The translations under genes and the position numbers were made by a program. DNA of 64,000 nt from Zelopaecilomyces penicillatus (lineage: Eukaryota; Ascomycota; Sordariomycetes; Hypocreales; Pseudodiploosporaceae), in assembly GCA_005765155.1 (NCBI GenBank), contig VCCP01000001.1, positions 6,696,001 through 6,760,000 on the forward strand, read 5' to 3'. Each line of letters begins with the position of its first letter. The first letter of the stretch is position 1. The notes beneath the pieces were generated by a model. The model ran no database searches, was not told the DNA's origin, and worked only from the letters and a program-made list of their open reading frames with translations. Positions 51,130 to 59,716 of the stretch are shown one piece after another.

Positions 51130-51249
51130 GGATCACGATTCTAAAGGTGATCCTGGGCTCAGGATCACTCTTGAAACCATGATCCAACGGGACGGCTCAC
51201 GATTCTAAGCATGATCCAGCAATAAGGATCACGGCTCAAATCGTGATCC
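51130..51249 (+). promoter_or_regulatory. U3 array: four 24-nt units at exact 32-bp spacing
   Basis: Units are 51130-51153, 51162-51185, 51194-51217 and 51226-51249. Unit 1 has perfect 7-bp inverted arms GGATCAC...GTGATCC around 10 nt. The others keep GGATCAC or GGCTCAC on the left and (A/G)TGATCC on the right. The array lies just upstream of the TATA box and recurs in the 3' LTR (58158-58277). It looks like a promoter-proximal binding array; function is inferred. Confidence 0.85.
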
Positions 51250-51255
51250 ATGATG

Positions 51256-51263
51256 TATATATA
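51256..51263 (+). promoter_or_regulatory. TATA box of the LTR promoter
   Basis: TATATATA 44 bp upstream of A51300, the base where the self-complementary primer sequence would begin. In the 3' LTR it reads ATATATAT with a neighbouring G-to-A change. Confidence 0.7.
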
Positions 51264-51490
51264 CGCCCTCAATTTTCACTCTTTAGACATAGCTTAGATA
51301 GTTATCAACACACTTTCAACTTCATCGTATTGTTCGCTACCGCTCACTACACTGAGACTTGACCCCTGGTTACAATACTCGATATCTATCACCAACGTGA
51401 CAGACATATTGCTCAGAACACCCCAACTCATCTGCCAACATAAACCCTTTTCGTTAGGTTTATCCCTTGGGAATTCACCAAACGTCACAC

Positions 51491-51500
51491 GTTGATAACT
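51491..51500 (+). other. Primer-binding site, self-priming type
   Basis: GTTGATAACT begins one base after the 5' LTR. Its exact reverse complement AGTTATCAAC is at 51300-51309 in the LTR, just where the transcript should begin. This is the arrangement of Tf1 self-priming, in which the 5' end of the RNA folds back as the primer. I do not recognise a tRNA 3' end complement here. Confidence 0.75.
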
Positions 51501-51561
51501 CTTGTTCAGTGGGTTACCGCGCAACCCTGAGCAATATCGCCAACTGCCTCAATCAATCATC

Positions 51562-53745
51562 ATGGGTACCACTCAACCAACCCTCGCCTCACTTGCCGCC
51601 GAGCTTCAGGCTCTGCGCGAGAAGAATGTGGAACTCGAAGCCAAGTTGCAAGCCAAACAGAAAGACCTCGGCGAAATCATCAAACCTCGCAAGCCAGGAC
51701 CTTTCACCGGACATTCTGGATCACTCCAAATGTTCCTAACGCAACTCAAAGCTTACCACCAGTTCTACCCCCACCAGTTGCAAGAGGAATCTGCAAAAAT
51801 CCTACACGCCGCAGGATGCATGGAGGGGGCTGCCCTCAAATGGTTCGAACCCATTATGAGAGACTACATGAACGAGGAGGAAAAAGACCAGGATGACGAA
51901 ACCAAAAAGATCTTTCAAAAATACAACAACTTTGAAGACGCGATCAAAGAAGTCTTTGGACAAGTAGACGAAGAGAGAGCTGCAATCGAAAAACTCAAAC
52001 TACTACGCCAACGCGGATCAGCCTCGGACTACGCCTCAGAATTCAGACAGATCACCTCACGGATCACCTGGGAAGACGATGCACTAATGGAGTACTTCTA
52101 TGACGGACTCAAGGAAGAAGTCAAGGATGAACTCTTCAGGGAGGACAGACCTGAAAATTTAACCAAGTACATCGGAATGGCTACCAAGATTGATAACAGA
52201 CAGTTTGCACGACGCAAACAAAGGAAAACCAAAGGATCAGGATGAAGTGATTTTAGACGAAAACCACAACACCAGTCCAATCAAGGCAGACACAGAGAAG
52301 AACCCATTGCCTATAGACATACCCTAAATCCTGGAAGAATGGAACTCGACGCAACCCAGAAAAGAGATATATCGAAAGTCCAATGTTACAACTGTAATGG
52401 ATATGGACATATCTCCCGGCAATGCGAACAACCCAAGAAAGACAAGAAATCTTGGAAACCAGTACCCAACACGCAACAAAGCGCACACACCATGGCCACA
52501 AACGGACGAACCCTGGCCATAACAGGACAAAGAGGATGGGGACAAGGACGACCCGGAAACTACAGACACCCCACACCCCGACAGTCACCAATGCTACGGA
52601 CCACGCTAACCCAATCCAATACCGCACAATAAGACCAACAACTGGATATAAACACAGATGAGGAAGAATACTTCGAAGAGATTCCGGACCGACAAGTAAT
52701 CCCTGCCACGGACGATGAAAACACCCTGGTTGAAGATGAAACAACAAGCGACAGCTCGGACTCCAGCTCTTCAGAATCCGAGAGCGAAGAACCTCTCAGG
52801 ACAACTCAATACCATACTACACCATATCCACCACCTAAGAGTGCTGCCCATAAACACCTTAGGGAAGCAGCAATCAAACTTACGCAAGTACCAAGCCACG
52901 CGGACAGAGTCAACCTTCGACTCACAATCACCAAATACGTTCGTGAATGGACGTTGGAAGAAGGCCTAGGCGTCCCTGTCCCAGGAGACCACCTTGGAAG
53001 AGCCTTCATATTGAAAACCAACTACAGCAAACACGAAGACGATCATGCACTCCTAGACCCTAATCATGTTTTCCACAGCGAAATCAATTGGATGTCATGC
53101 ATCGACTTCTCCTATTTTCAACACCAGAAAACAAAAATCCAGAACGAATTCTTCCCACGCCATATGGGAGCACGAGGAATCAAGAATATCCTCACAGGAG
53201 ATCAATTCGTCGACTGGTACAAGGCTGAGTACTTTGCACCTTTTGGAATTGGCGTGTTCGAACCACACCCCAAAACCCCAGAAGAATACAGACAAGGAGC
53301 CGAAAACAAAGACTGCAAGTCCATCTATTGCGAGGTCCACAAATGGGAAAAACTCGAATTAGGACACAACGGACCACAACTCACAGACTGTGGAAAAGAG
53401 GACTTATATGATTGCACCAACCTCAAGTGCGATGTACACTCACAACAGAAGCTGGTACAATGGCACGAAAGACAACTACTGGAAGACAGTATCCCAGGGA
53501 GGACTCAGTGCGAAGCCACGATGGCGATCAACTGCAACAAACCCCGGTGCAGACAACATGCGGAAGAAAACAAACGCATGTACAAGGAAATGAAGAACCT
53601 CCACAAACGAGAATTCAACTTCCGAACCCACAAAGGAAGTCAAGCCGATCGAACTCTATACCATGTAATCACTCAAGGCTTGGACAGAACAAATTACGAC
53701 GGATCATACAAGGAATGCAATCCCGGAAACTCAAAAAACGAGTAA
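51562..53745 (+). pseudogene. gag with extended downstream domain (retrotransposon), two in-frame stops
   Basis: One frame runs from the ATG at 51562 to TAA at 53743-53745, interrupted by TGA at 52243-52245 and TAA at 52630-52632. The first part is a capsid-like gag: a coiled coil with LQALREKNVELEAKLQAKQK, then GPFTGHSGSLQMFLTQLKAY and the typical ALKWFEP motif. A nucleocapsid knuckle CYNCNGYGHISRQC (C-x2-C-x4-H-x4-C) follows at about 52384-52425. After an acidic Ser/Glu segment comes an unusual domain of about 330 residues with repeated Cys/His motifs (53311-53560). The frame ends right after the slippery site. Functional stops are absent until that point, so the ancestral gag was about 727 codons. 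Confidence 0.85.
53310..53560 (+). other. Repeated C-x7-C-x4-C-x2-H motifs in the gag C-terminal domain
   Basis: Three units: CKSIYCEVH, CGKEDLYDCTNLKCDVH and CEATMAINCNKPRCRQH. Units two and three share exact C-x7-C-x4-C-x2-H spacing, and unit one lacks the first Cys. This would make three small zinc sites in addition to the normal CCHC knuckle. Zinc binding is inferred from spacing only. Confidence 0.65.
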
Positions 53746-53792
53746 AGTCGCCTGTAAGAGGGTTACAGCGCGACCCCCCACGAAAGACCCTC
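53733..53792 (+). promoter_or_regulatory. -1 programmed ribosomal frameshift site with pseudoknot
   Basis: Heptamer A_AAA_AAC (53733-53739) lies in the gag frame as tcA AAA AAC, two codons before the gag TAA. A 7-nt spacer follows. The stem GTCGCCTGTAA (53747-53757) pairs with TTACAG-c-GCGAC (53763-53774, one bulged C). The loop GAGGG (53758-53762) is complementary to CCCTC at 53788-53792, allowing an H-type pseudoknot. A -1 shift enters exactly the frame of the protease and the rest of pol. Confidence 0.85.
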
Positions 53793-56700
53793 TATGCAAC
53801 AAGCACCAACGGGCTCAAACTAACGACGGAAATACGGATCATGGGACATTGTTTCCACACTCTAGTGGACAGCGGAGCAATGGGCAATTACATATCACCA
53901 AAAGCCATGAATCGCACACGACTACCATGGCAGGACAAGGAAGAACCATACCCCTTGTATAACCTGGAAGGAAATACCTTCACCTATAATGGAGGACAGA
54001 TCGACAAAGAGACTAATCATCTCCAATTCGAAGTCCAAGGACATCAAGACAATGCTACATTCGATGTAATGGACACTAGAGAATACGAACTTGTGTTAGG
54101 CCACCCCTGGTTATTTGATAGTAACCCACAGATCGATTGGAAGACAGGCCAGATGCGATAGAGCGACACCGCATCATCTCCAAGAAATCACAAAGATCCA
54201 ACAACAATGGGCAAAGCGAAGAAAGTACGCTTTATGGCTACCGAGAAGGGCCTCCCACCGGGAAATCACACCAAAAAACAACATAACGGTCGACAGCGAC
54301 AAACCCGACGGGTTATTGCCGCCCTTAGGACAACAATAGAGCAACTACAAGAACACTCCAAGGACGAATCACCCTCAGACATGGAAAAACAACTTGCACC
54401 TATACCAGAAGAATACCGCAAGTACATCAAACTGTTTCGCGAAGAGCTCGAAACAAAGCTCCCCTTGCACAACCAATGGGACCACGAAATTCAGATCATA
54501 GACAGAAAGAAGCCTACTTTCACCAAGATCTACACACTGAACACCAAGGAACTCGAAACATTACAAGAGTACCTTGACGAAATGCTTGAAAAGGGATATA
54601 TCCAACCATCCACATCCAAAGCAGGATACCCTGTCATGTTTGTACCGAAAAAGAATGGCAAGCTACGACTGGTTATGGATTACCGATTGTTGAATGCAGT
54701 CACAATCAAGGATCAGACACCCTTACCATTAATTAACGAACTACGCGATCGATTGCATGGAATGAACTGGTTTACTACTCTAGACCTCAAAGGAGCATAC
54801 AACTTGATTCGAATGAAGAAAGGCAACGAATGGAAAACCGCTTTCAGAACCAAGTTTGGACTTTTCGAGTATCTGGTAATGCCTTTCGGCTTAACCAATG
54901 CCCCTGCAACATTCCAGCGCATGATCAACAACGTTCTCCGAGAACATTTAGATATCTTCATAGTAGTCTACCTAGACAACATCCTAATCTTCTCCCGAAC
55001 AGAAGAAGAACACAGAGAACACATCCATAAGGTACTACAACTACTCCAAGACAACAATCTTCTCATCGAACCAGAAAAATGTGAATTTCACAAGCAAACG
55101 GTTACCTTCCTAGGACATATCTTCTCACCAGATGAAATTCGAATGGAACCAGCAAAAATCGCTGCAGTACATGACTGGCCAACGCCACGAGACGTTACGA
55201 ACGTACAAGAGTTTTTGGGCTTCACCAACTACTACCGAAAGTTCATCCGCGACTATGGCAAAATAGCCACGCCACTCACCGAATGCACTAAGAAAGATCG
55301 CAAATTCCTATAGAAACCCGATATGGATGCCGCATTTGAAGAACTCAAGAAGCAAATCTGCGAAGAACCTATACTAGCGATATACGATCCAGACAAACCT
55401 ACGGAACTCAAAACTGATACTTCAAACTACGCCATCAGAGCGCAGATTGGACAACGAGATAACAAAGGTAGACTACGACCTATCGCCTTCTACTCCAAGA
55501 AACTTCATGGAGCAGAACTCAATTATCCAATCTACAACAAGGAATTCATAGCCATCATCAAAGCTTTTAACAAATTCTCACATTATTTACAAGGAAGCAA
55601 CCACCGAATAAAGGTTTTTACCAATCACAAGAACATCTCTTACTTCACTACCACACAGAAGTTAAACGCACAACAAACCCACTACGCAGAGACCCTTGCG
55701 GATTACAACTACGAAATCATCCACCACAAAGGATCCAAAAACAGCAGAGCAGACGCTCTAAGCCGACAAAGCGACCATGATAATGGAAAGCCTCATCATA
55801 AAGGACAAATCTTTCAAATGACCGAATCAGGCACGCTACAGATAAAACTAAACACTACATACCGAGTTATGTCAGCTAACCCTATCTTGAAACGAGTCAA
55901 GCAAGCGTACTCCTCAGAAGACATAGCAAAGGCACCTGAAGGCACAAAATGGAAAGATGGACATTACAAGTATAACAAGAAACTCTAGATACCTAGAGAA
56001 CTCCAAGAAACCATCATACGAGAATTACATGAATCCCCTGTCCATGATCACCAAGGAATCACAAAGACCACGGAACAAGCACAAAGATACTACAGATTCA
56101 AAGGACTACGACGAGTAGTCCAGAAGGTCATAAGTGACTGCATCACTTATGGACGAACCAAGCTGGCAAGACACAAACCATATGGAGAGTTACAACCGCT
56201 ACCAGTGCCTACACGACCATGGGAATCAGTATCGTTCGACTTCATTGTCAAACTACCCCTGTCAGTAGAACCCCTTACAGGAGTAGCCTATAACTCGATA
56301 TGGGTTATTATGGAAAGACTAACGAAGTTCTCATACTTCATACCCTATATTAAAGCAAGCTCAGCAGAAGATCTTGCCTACAACTTCAATAGAGTGGTAG
56401 TAAGCTCACACGGCTTACCAGAGGAAATCATCTCCGACAGAGGAACAGCCTTTGCCTCTAAATTTTAGCAAGGATTGATGGGATATCTTGGGACCAGACA
56501 CAGACTCAGTACCGCCTATCACCCACAAACGGACAGACAAACGGAACGGATCAATCAGATTATTGAAGGATACTTACGCGCTTACATTAATTACCACCAA
56601 GACGATTGGGTAAAACACCTACCAACCGCACAACTAGCTTACAACACATCCGTTTCCAAATCAACACAACTCACACCAATATACGCCAATTATAGATTCA

Positions 56701-57443
56701 CACCAGAAGCATTTCACCTACCACGCCAAGAGGGACCAAAATCGGAAAAGGCCATGCTTGACGCCACACAAAAACGACAATTACACGAAGAACTCCATGC
56801 ACAACTCCAAATCATCCACAACAGAATAAAACACTATACGGATCAACAAAGATTGAAGGGACCAATCTTTAAAGAGGGAGACATGGTGTACCTTTTGCGC
56901 TACACACCAGGCAAAAATTCTCCAAACATTACGACAACGCGACCAAGCGACAAATTGGATTTCAAGAAACTTGGACCTTTCAAAGTTAAGAAGGCCATTT
57001 CCAACACCAACTACGAACTTTCACTACCAAAGAACATACGGTTACACCCCGTGTTCCACATTTCCTTACTAAGCAAGGCACCCGACAACGCGAAGGAACA
57101 CACAACAATACAAGTGGAAGCAGTCGAAAAAGAATAGGAAGTAGAGACAATATTGGACACTAGATAGGAAAACAAGCAAAATGAATACCTCGTTAAATGG
57201 AAAGGCTTCAGACCCGAAGACAATACATAGGAACCCACTAACCATTTGAACCACTGCCACCCGATGCTACGACAGTTCCTTCAGAACCAGTCGGCCCAGC
57301 CAAAGACCCCAAATCAACAAACTCGTCGCCCAAACCCAAGGAAGACCAATCCATCTCATTCAGAGCACCTAGGAACTGCAAATCCAACACCACATGATGC
57401 TCATATGCCTCTAGGACAGGAATCAGATCAATCCTGTCTTTAG
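53748..57443 (+). pseudogene. pol: protease, reverse transcriptase, RNase H, integrase, chromodomain; seven premature stops
   Basis: A single frame (-1 relative to gag) with TAG stops at 54159, 55311, 55986, 56466, 57135, 57165 and 57228. Protease carries LVDSGAMGNYIS (about 53850-53900). Reverse transcriptase has LVMDYRLLN, TTLDLKGAYNLIRM, MPFGLTNAPATFQ and YLDNILIFS, where the normal YxDD is YLDN (Asn at 54978-54980), so it is catalytically dead. RNase H has LKTDTSNYAIRAQIG (a second Asp replaced by Asn) and ADALSR. Integrase retains the zinc-finger His, but the final Cys pair reads CITY. The core D (SFDFIVKLP), D (ISDRGTAF) and E (QTERINQII) are present. A chromodomain at about 57138-57245 shows EVETILDTR and NEYLVKWKGF with its Trp codon changed to TAG. 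Confidence 0.88.
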
Positions 57444-57947
57444 CATTTAACTCCTTTAAACCCTGACGAACCAACTCAGAGCTTCACTCTTTAGCCTTCT
57501 TCTTGAGCTTGCGGATACGAGATAAGCGGTTTAGAGCTGAAGAGAGCTATGACTGTAACTCAGACAATTAATCTTGGATATCTAAGATATTTTCTCCAGT
57601 TTCCTCTTCTTCAGAGTCTAAACGACGGCGTTGCTCCAAAAGTTTCATTACTAACGAAATCAGCAAGAATTGGACGTTTGGACACAACGAGAGTGCGCAC
57701 GTGAAGATGCCACCAAAACACCATCGCAGGAGCGACCCCGCTTCACACACACCACACAACGGCTACTGTTTTCCGCCATACGGCAAGATTGTTTTCGTTT
57801 GAAACAATAAGAACACGGCATATCTGCTGTTTCACTATCGAAATCCACTCCCTCAGCTAGCACAGAACATTCAATACCGTTAACAAGCGCGACACGCTCA
57901 ATAGTCTTCTTGGAAGGACGTTGCGGTTTCCTAATGCGACCTGACAT
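57238..57947 (-). pseudogene. Antisense, spliced gene for a Cys-rich protein inside the retrotransposon
   Basis: Exon 1 is 57947-57701 and exon 2 is 57650-57238, with a 50-nt phase-1 intron (GTGCGC...TTGCTGATTTCGTTAG written in parts: donor GTGCGC, branch CTGAT, acceptor GTTAG). The ATG is at 57947. Exon 1 has IERVALVNGIECSVL, then CSYCFKRKQSC and CVVCVKRGRSCDG, two C-x2-C-x6-C triads that could form a Zn2Cys6-like cluster. After the splice it continues LMKLLEQRRRLDSEEE (coiled coil), LSRIRKLKKKAKE and LVRQGLKEL with an acidic tail, about 219 codons in all. Exon 2 carries three stops (57570-57568 TAA, 57549-57547 TAG, 57486-57484 TGA). I recall many fungal hypothetical proteins of this pattern (CxxC...C, CVRRGRxCDG, heptad helix). 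Exon 2 overlaps the pol 3' end. Confidence 0.75.
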
Positions 57948-58045
57948 CGTGAGAAACAATTCGACGCGACATGAGTCCCATAACTCACAAAATATTAAGG
58001 AAGGAAGGAAAGGTATGCCTACGGGCCTTGAGGACAAGACCTTTT

Positions 58046-58055
58046 GAGAGGGAGA
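58046..58055 (+). other. Polypurine tract
   Basis: GAGAGGGAGA five bases before the 3' LTR; probable plus-strand primer. Confidence 0.6.
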
Positions 58056-58060
58056 CATCA

Positions 58061-58517
58061 TATCACGACCCAACAGCCAAGGTCATACGGTAGGCCTCGG
58101 TCACATGACTTATGATATCACTAGGTACGTACCGGAGGCTTGGAACTGTATGGAATTGGATCACGATTCTAAAGGTAATCCTAGGCTCAGGATCACTCTT
58201 GAAACCGTGATCCAACGGGACAGCTCACGATTCTGAGCGTGATCCAGCAATAAGGATCACGGCTCAAATCATGATCCATGATATATATATACACCCTCAA
58301 TTTTCACTCTTTAGACATAGCTTAGATAGTTATCAACACACTTTCAACTTCATCGTATTGTTCGCTACCGCTCACTACACTGAGACTTAACCCCTGGTTA
58401 CGATACTCGGTATCTATCACCAACGTGACAGACATATTGCTCAGAACGCCCCGACTCATCTGCCAACATAAACCCTTTTCATTAGGTTTATCCCTTGGGA
58501 ATTCACCAAACATCACA
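58061..58517 (+). repeat. 3' LTR (457 bp)
   Basis: Same length as the 5' LTR with no gaps. It begins TATCACG where the 5' copy has TGTCACG. 13 of the 21 differences have A in this copy and 8 have A in the 5' copy. Confidence 0.97.
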
Positions 58518-58522
58518 CCTAG
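58518..58522 (+). repeat. Target-site duplication CCTAG (right copy)
   Basis: Matches 51028-51032. Confidence 0.95.
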
Positions 58523-59556
58523 GCTTTATTTATCTATATAAAGCTGTTAAAAGAGAAGATTACCTAACTTCTTAATCTTATAATAAATCAGATTCACTAT
58601 ATAATTATATATCCTTTCCCTCTAGCTTATAGGTACTCAGGGTATCCATTAATTATCCCTAAGAGCCTTATCACTATAATAAAAGAGATAATTCAAACCC
58701 CTTATACTATAAAGCGATTTTTAATATCTCTAGAGCTTTATAATACTATTCCAGCTTTATAGCTATTCTCTAAGAAGGTAATTATAACCTTGCTTAAGAC
58801 TATAGGTATACAATACTAGCAATAGCCTCTTTATATTATTCTTAGCCCTAAGATTAGAGCTAAGTGCCTTGCCTTTATATAGTATTAATAGTACCTATCC
58901 CTTATTGAATAGGAGTAATGGATTTGGATTAATAAGACTTGGATTAATAGAATCTAGCTAGATCAGTGCTTTATTATAGTTTTTGAAGATATTATATAAG
59001 ACTTTATTTTCTATCCTTATTTATATATTAATTTTAAATTATTTTAGATAAAGATATTAATAAATTCTTAAAGCCTTAAATAAAAGTATATGGTTGGATG
59101 TTTTAGGCCTGCTTTATAGGCAAGATAAAGGGTATATCTCTTATCTAGGATAAGAAATAAAGGACTATAACTACTAAGTCTTATTATATATATATTTTAC
59201 TATAATTACTAGACTTTTAGATTTAGGATATAACCTATATCCTTTAATAAGATAATATATCTTTATATATAGCCAAAAAGACTAAAAATATTATATAGAT
59301 AATGTTTAATAGTATTGAATGGGTTAAGTAGCCTATATATAGTGTAGATCTTAATCCAATTAAGTATATATAGGTCTGGATAAAGCATTGGATTAGTAAG
59401 AACTACGAAAATCGCTCTACAGGCAAGATACTGTATAAGGCTATTATAAAGGCTTGGAATGCTGTTCCTAATGATTATCTATTATTGTTGGTGTATTCAA
59501 TGCCCCATAGGTTGGCTGCTGTTATTGCGGCATAAGGCGGCCATACCAGCTATTAA
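58523..59556 (+). pseudogene. Tc1/mariner transposase remnant (3' part)
   Basis: Heavily A/T-converted, many stops, but one frame at the end still shows DDE_3-type transposase landmarks: a WMF*ACFIGKIKG stretch corresponding to the WGCFxGG motif, GTITAKSY-like residues, SVDLNPIKYIWVWIK (canonical SPDLNPIExVW), AWNAVP and SMPHRLAAVIAA, then GGHTSY and stop at 59554-59556. The second catalytic Asp region is present. The sequence is far too decayed to be active. Confidence 0.85.
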
Positions 59557-59678
59557 AAGCACCTAAAAGATACATAAATTAACCACTGTTTTACATTAAA
59601 ATTGGAAGTCCCTGTGAGGTAGCGCCGATCCCTGTCTGGCGTATTTGCTGCTCTCCGATTGGATGCTAATTTAGGATG

Positions 59679-59714
59679 AAGTATACGCTAGTTAATCATT
59701 CAGGGGGTAGATTG
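59679..59714 (-). repeat. Right terminal inverted repeat of the Tc1/mariner element
   Basis: Reverse complement of 50099-50134 with one C/T difference, followed by TA at 59715-59716. Confidence 0.96.
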
Positions 59715-59716
59715 TA

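Larger units (their letters stand above)
51033..51489 (+). repeat. 5' LTR (457 bp)
   Basis: Begins TGTCACGACC and ends TCACA. It differs from the 3' LTR at 21 positions, all A/G. U3 holds a four-copy 32-bp array (51130-51249) and a TATATATA box at 51256-51263. The presumed transcript start is A51300. Confidence 0.97.
51033..58517 (+). mobile_element. Ty3/gypsy LTR retrotransposon, chromovirus type, full length but inactivated
   Basis: 7,485 bp with two 457-bp LTRs, a primer-binding site next to the 5' LTR, and a purine tract before the 3' LTR. Gag has a CCHC knuckle. Pol order is protease, reverse transcriptase, RNase H, integrase, chromodomain. This order and the terminal chromodomain identify a chromovirus. 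Gag and pol lie in different frames joined by a -1 frameshift signal at 53733-53792. An antisense gene lies between pol and the 3' LTR. Nine in-frame stops in gag-pol and lost catalytic residues show that it cannot transpose by itself. The + strand is A-rich and G-poor, in contrast with the flanking host genes. Confidence 0.95.
50099..59714. mobile_element. Degraded Tc1/mariner-type DNA transposon interrupted by a gypsy retrotransposon
   Basis: Bounded by 36-bp terminal inverted repeats (50099-50134 and 59679-59714, one C/T mismatch) and flanked by TA on both sides (50097-50098, 59715-59716). TA is the target duplication of Tc1/mariner elements. Removing the inserted retrotransposon and its duplicated CCTAG leaves about 2,126 bp, a normal size for a fungal Tc1/mariner element. 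The body is extremely AT-rich with stops in all frames, as expected after RIP. The right part still shows transposase residues. Insertion order is clear: the gypsy element interrupts this one and is far less degraded. Confidence 0.93.

Noticed and set aside
51130..51249. CRISPR-like array (24-nt repeats at 32-bp spacing)
   Set aside because: It lies inside an LTR in a eukaryotic genome, spacers are 8 nt, and no cas genes are present; a promoter array is the simpler reading.
57660..58073. Antisense ORF read through to TGA at 57660 as a complete unspliced gene
   Set aside because: Reading through 57700 gives a short unrelated tail; removing the GT-AG intron instead restores the coiled-coil frame that continues to 57238.
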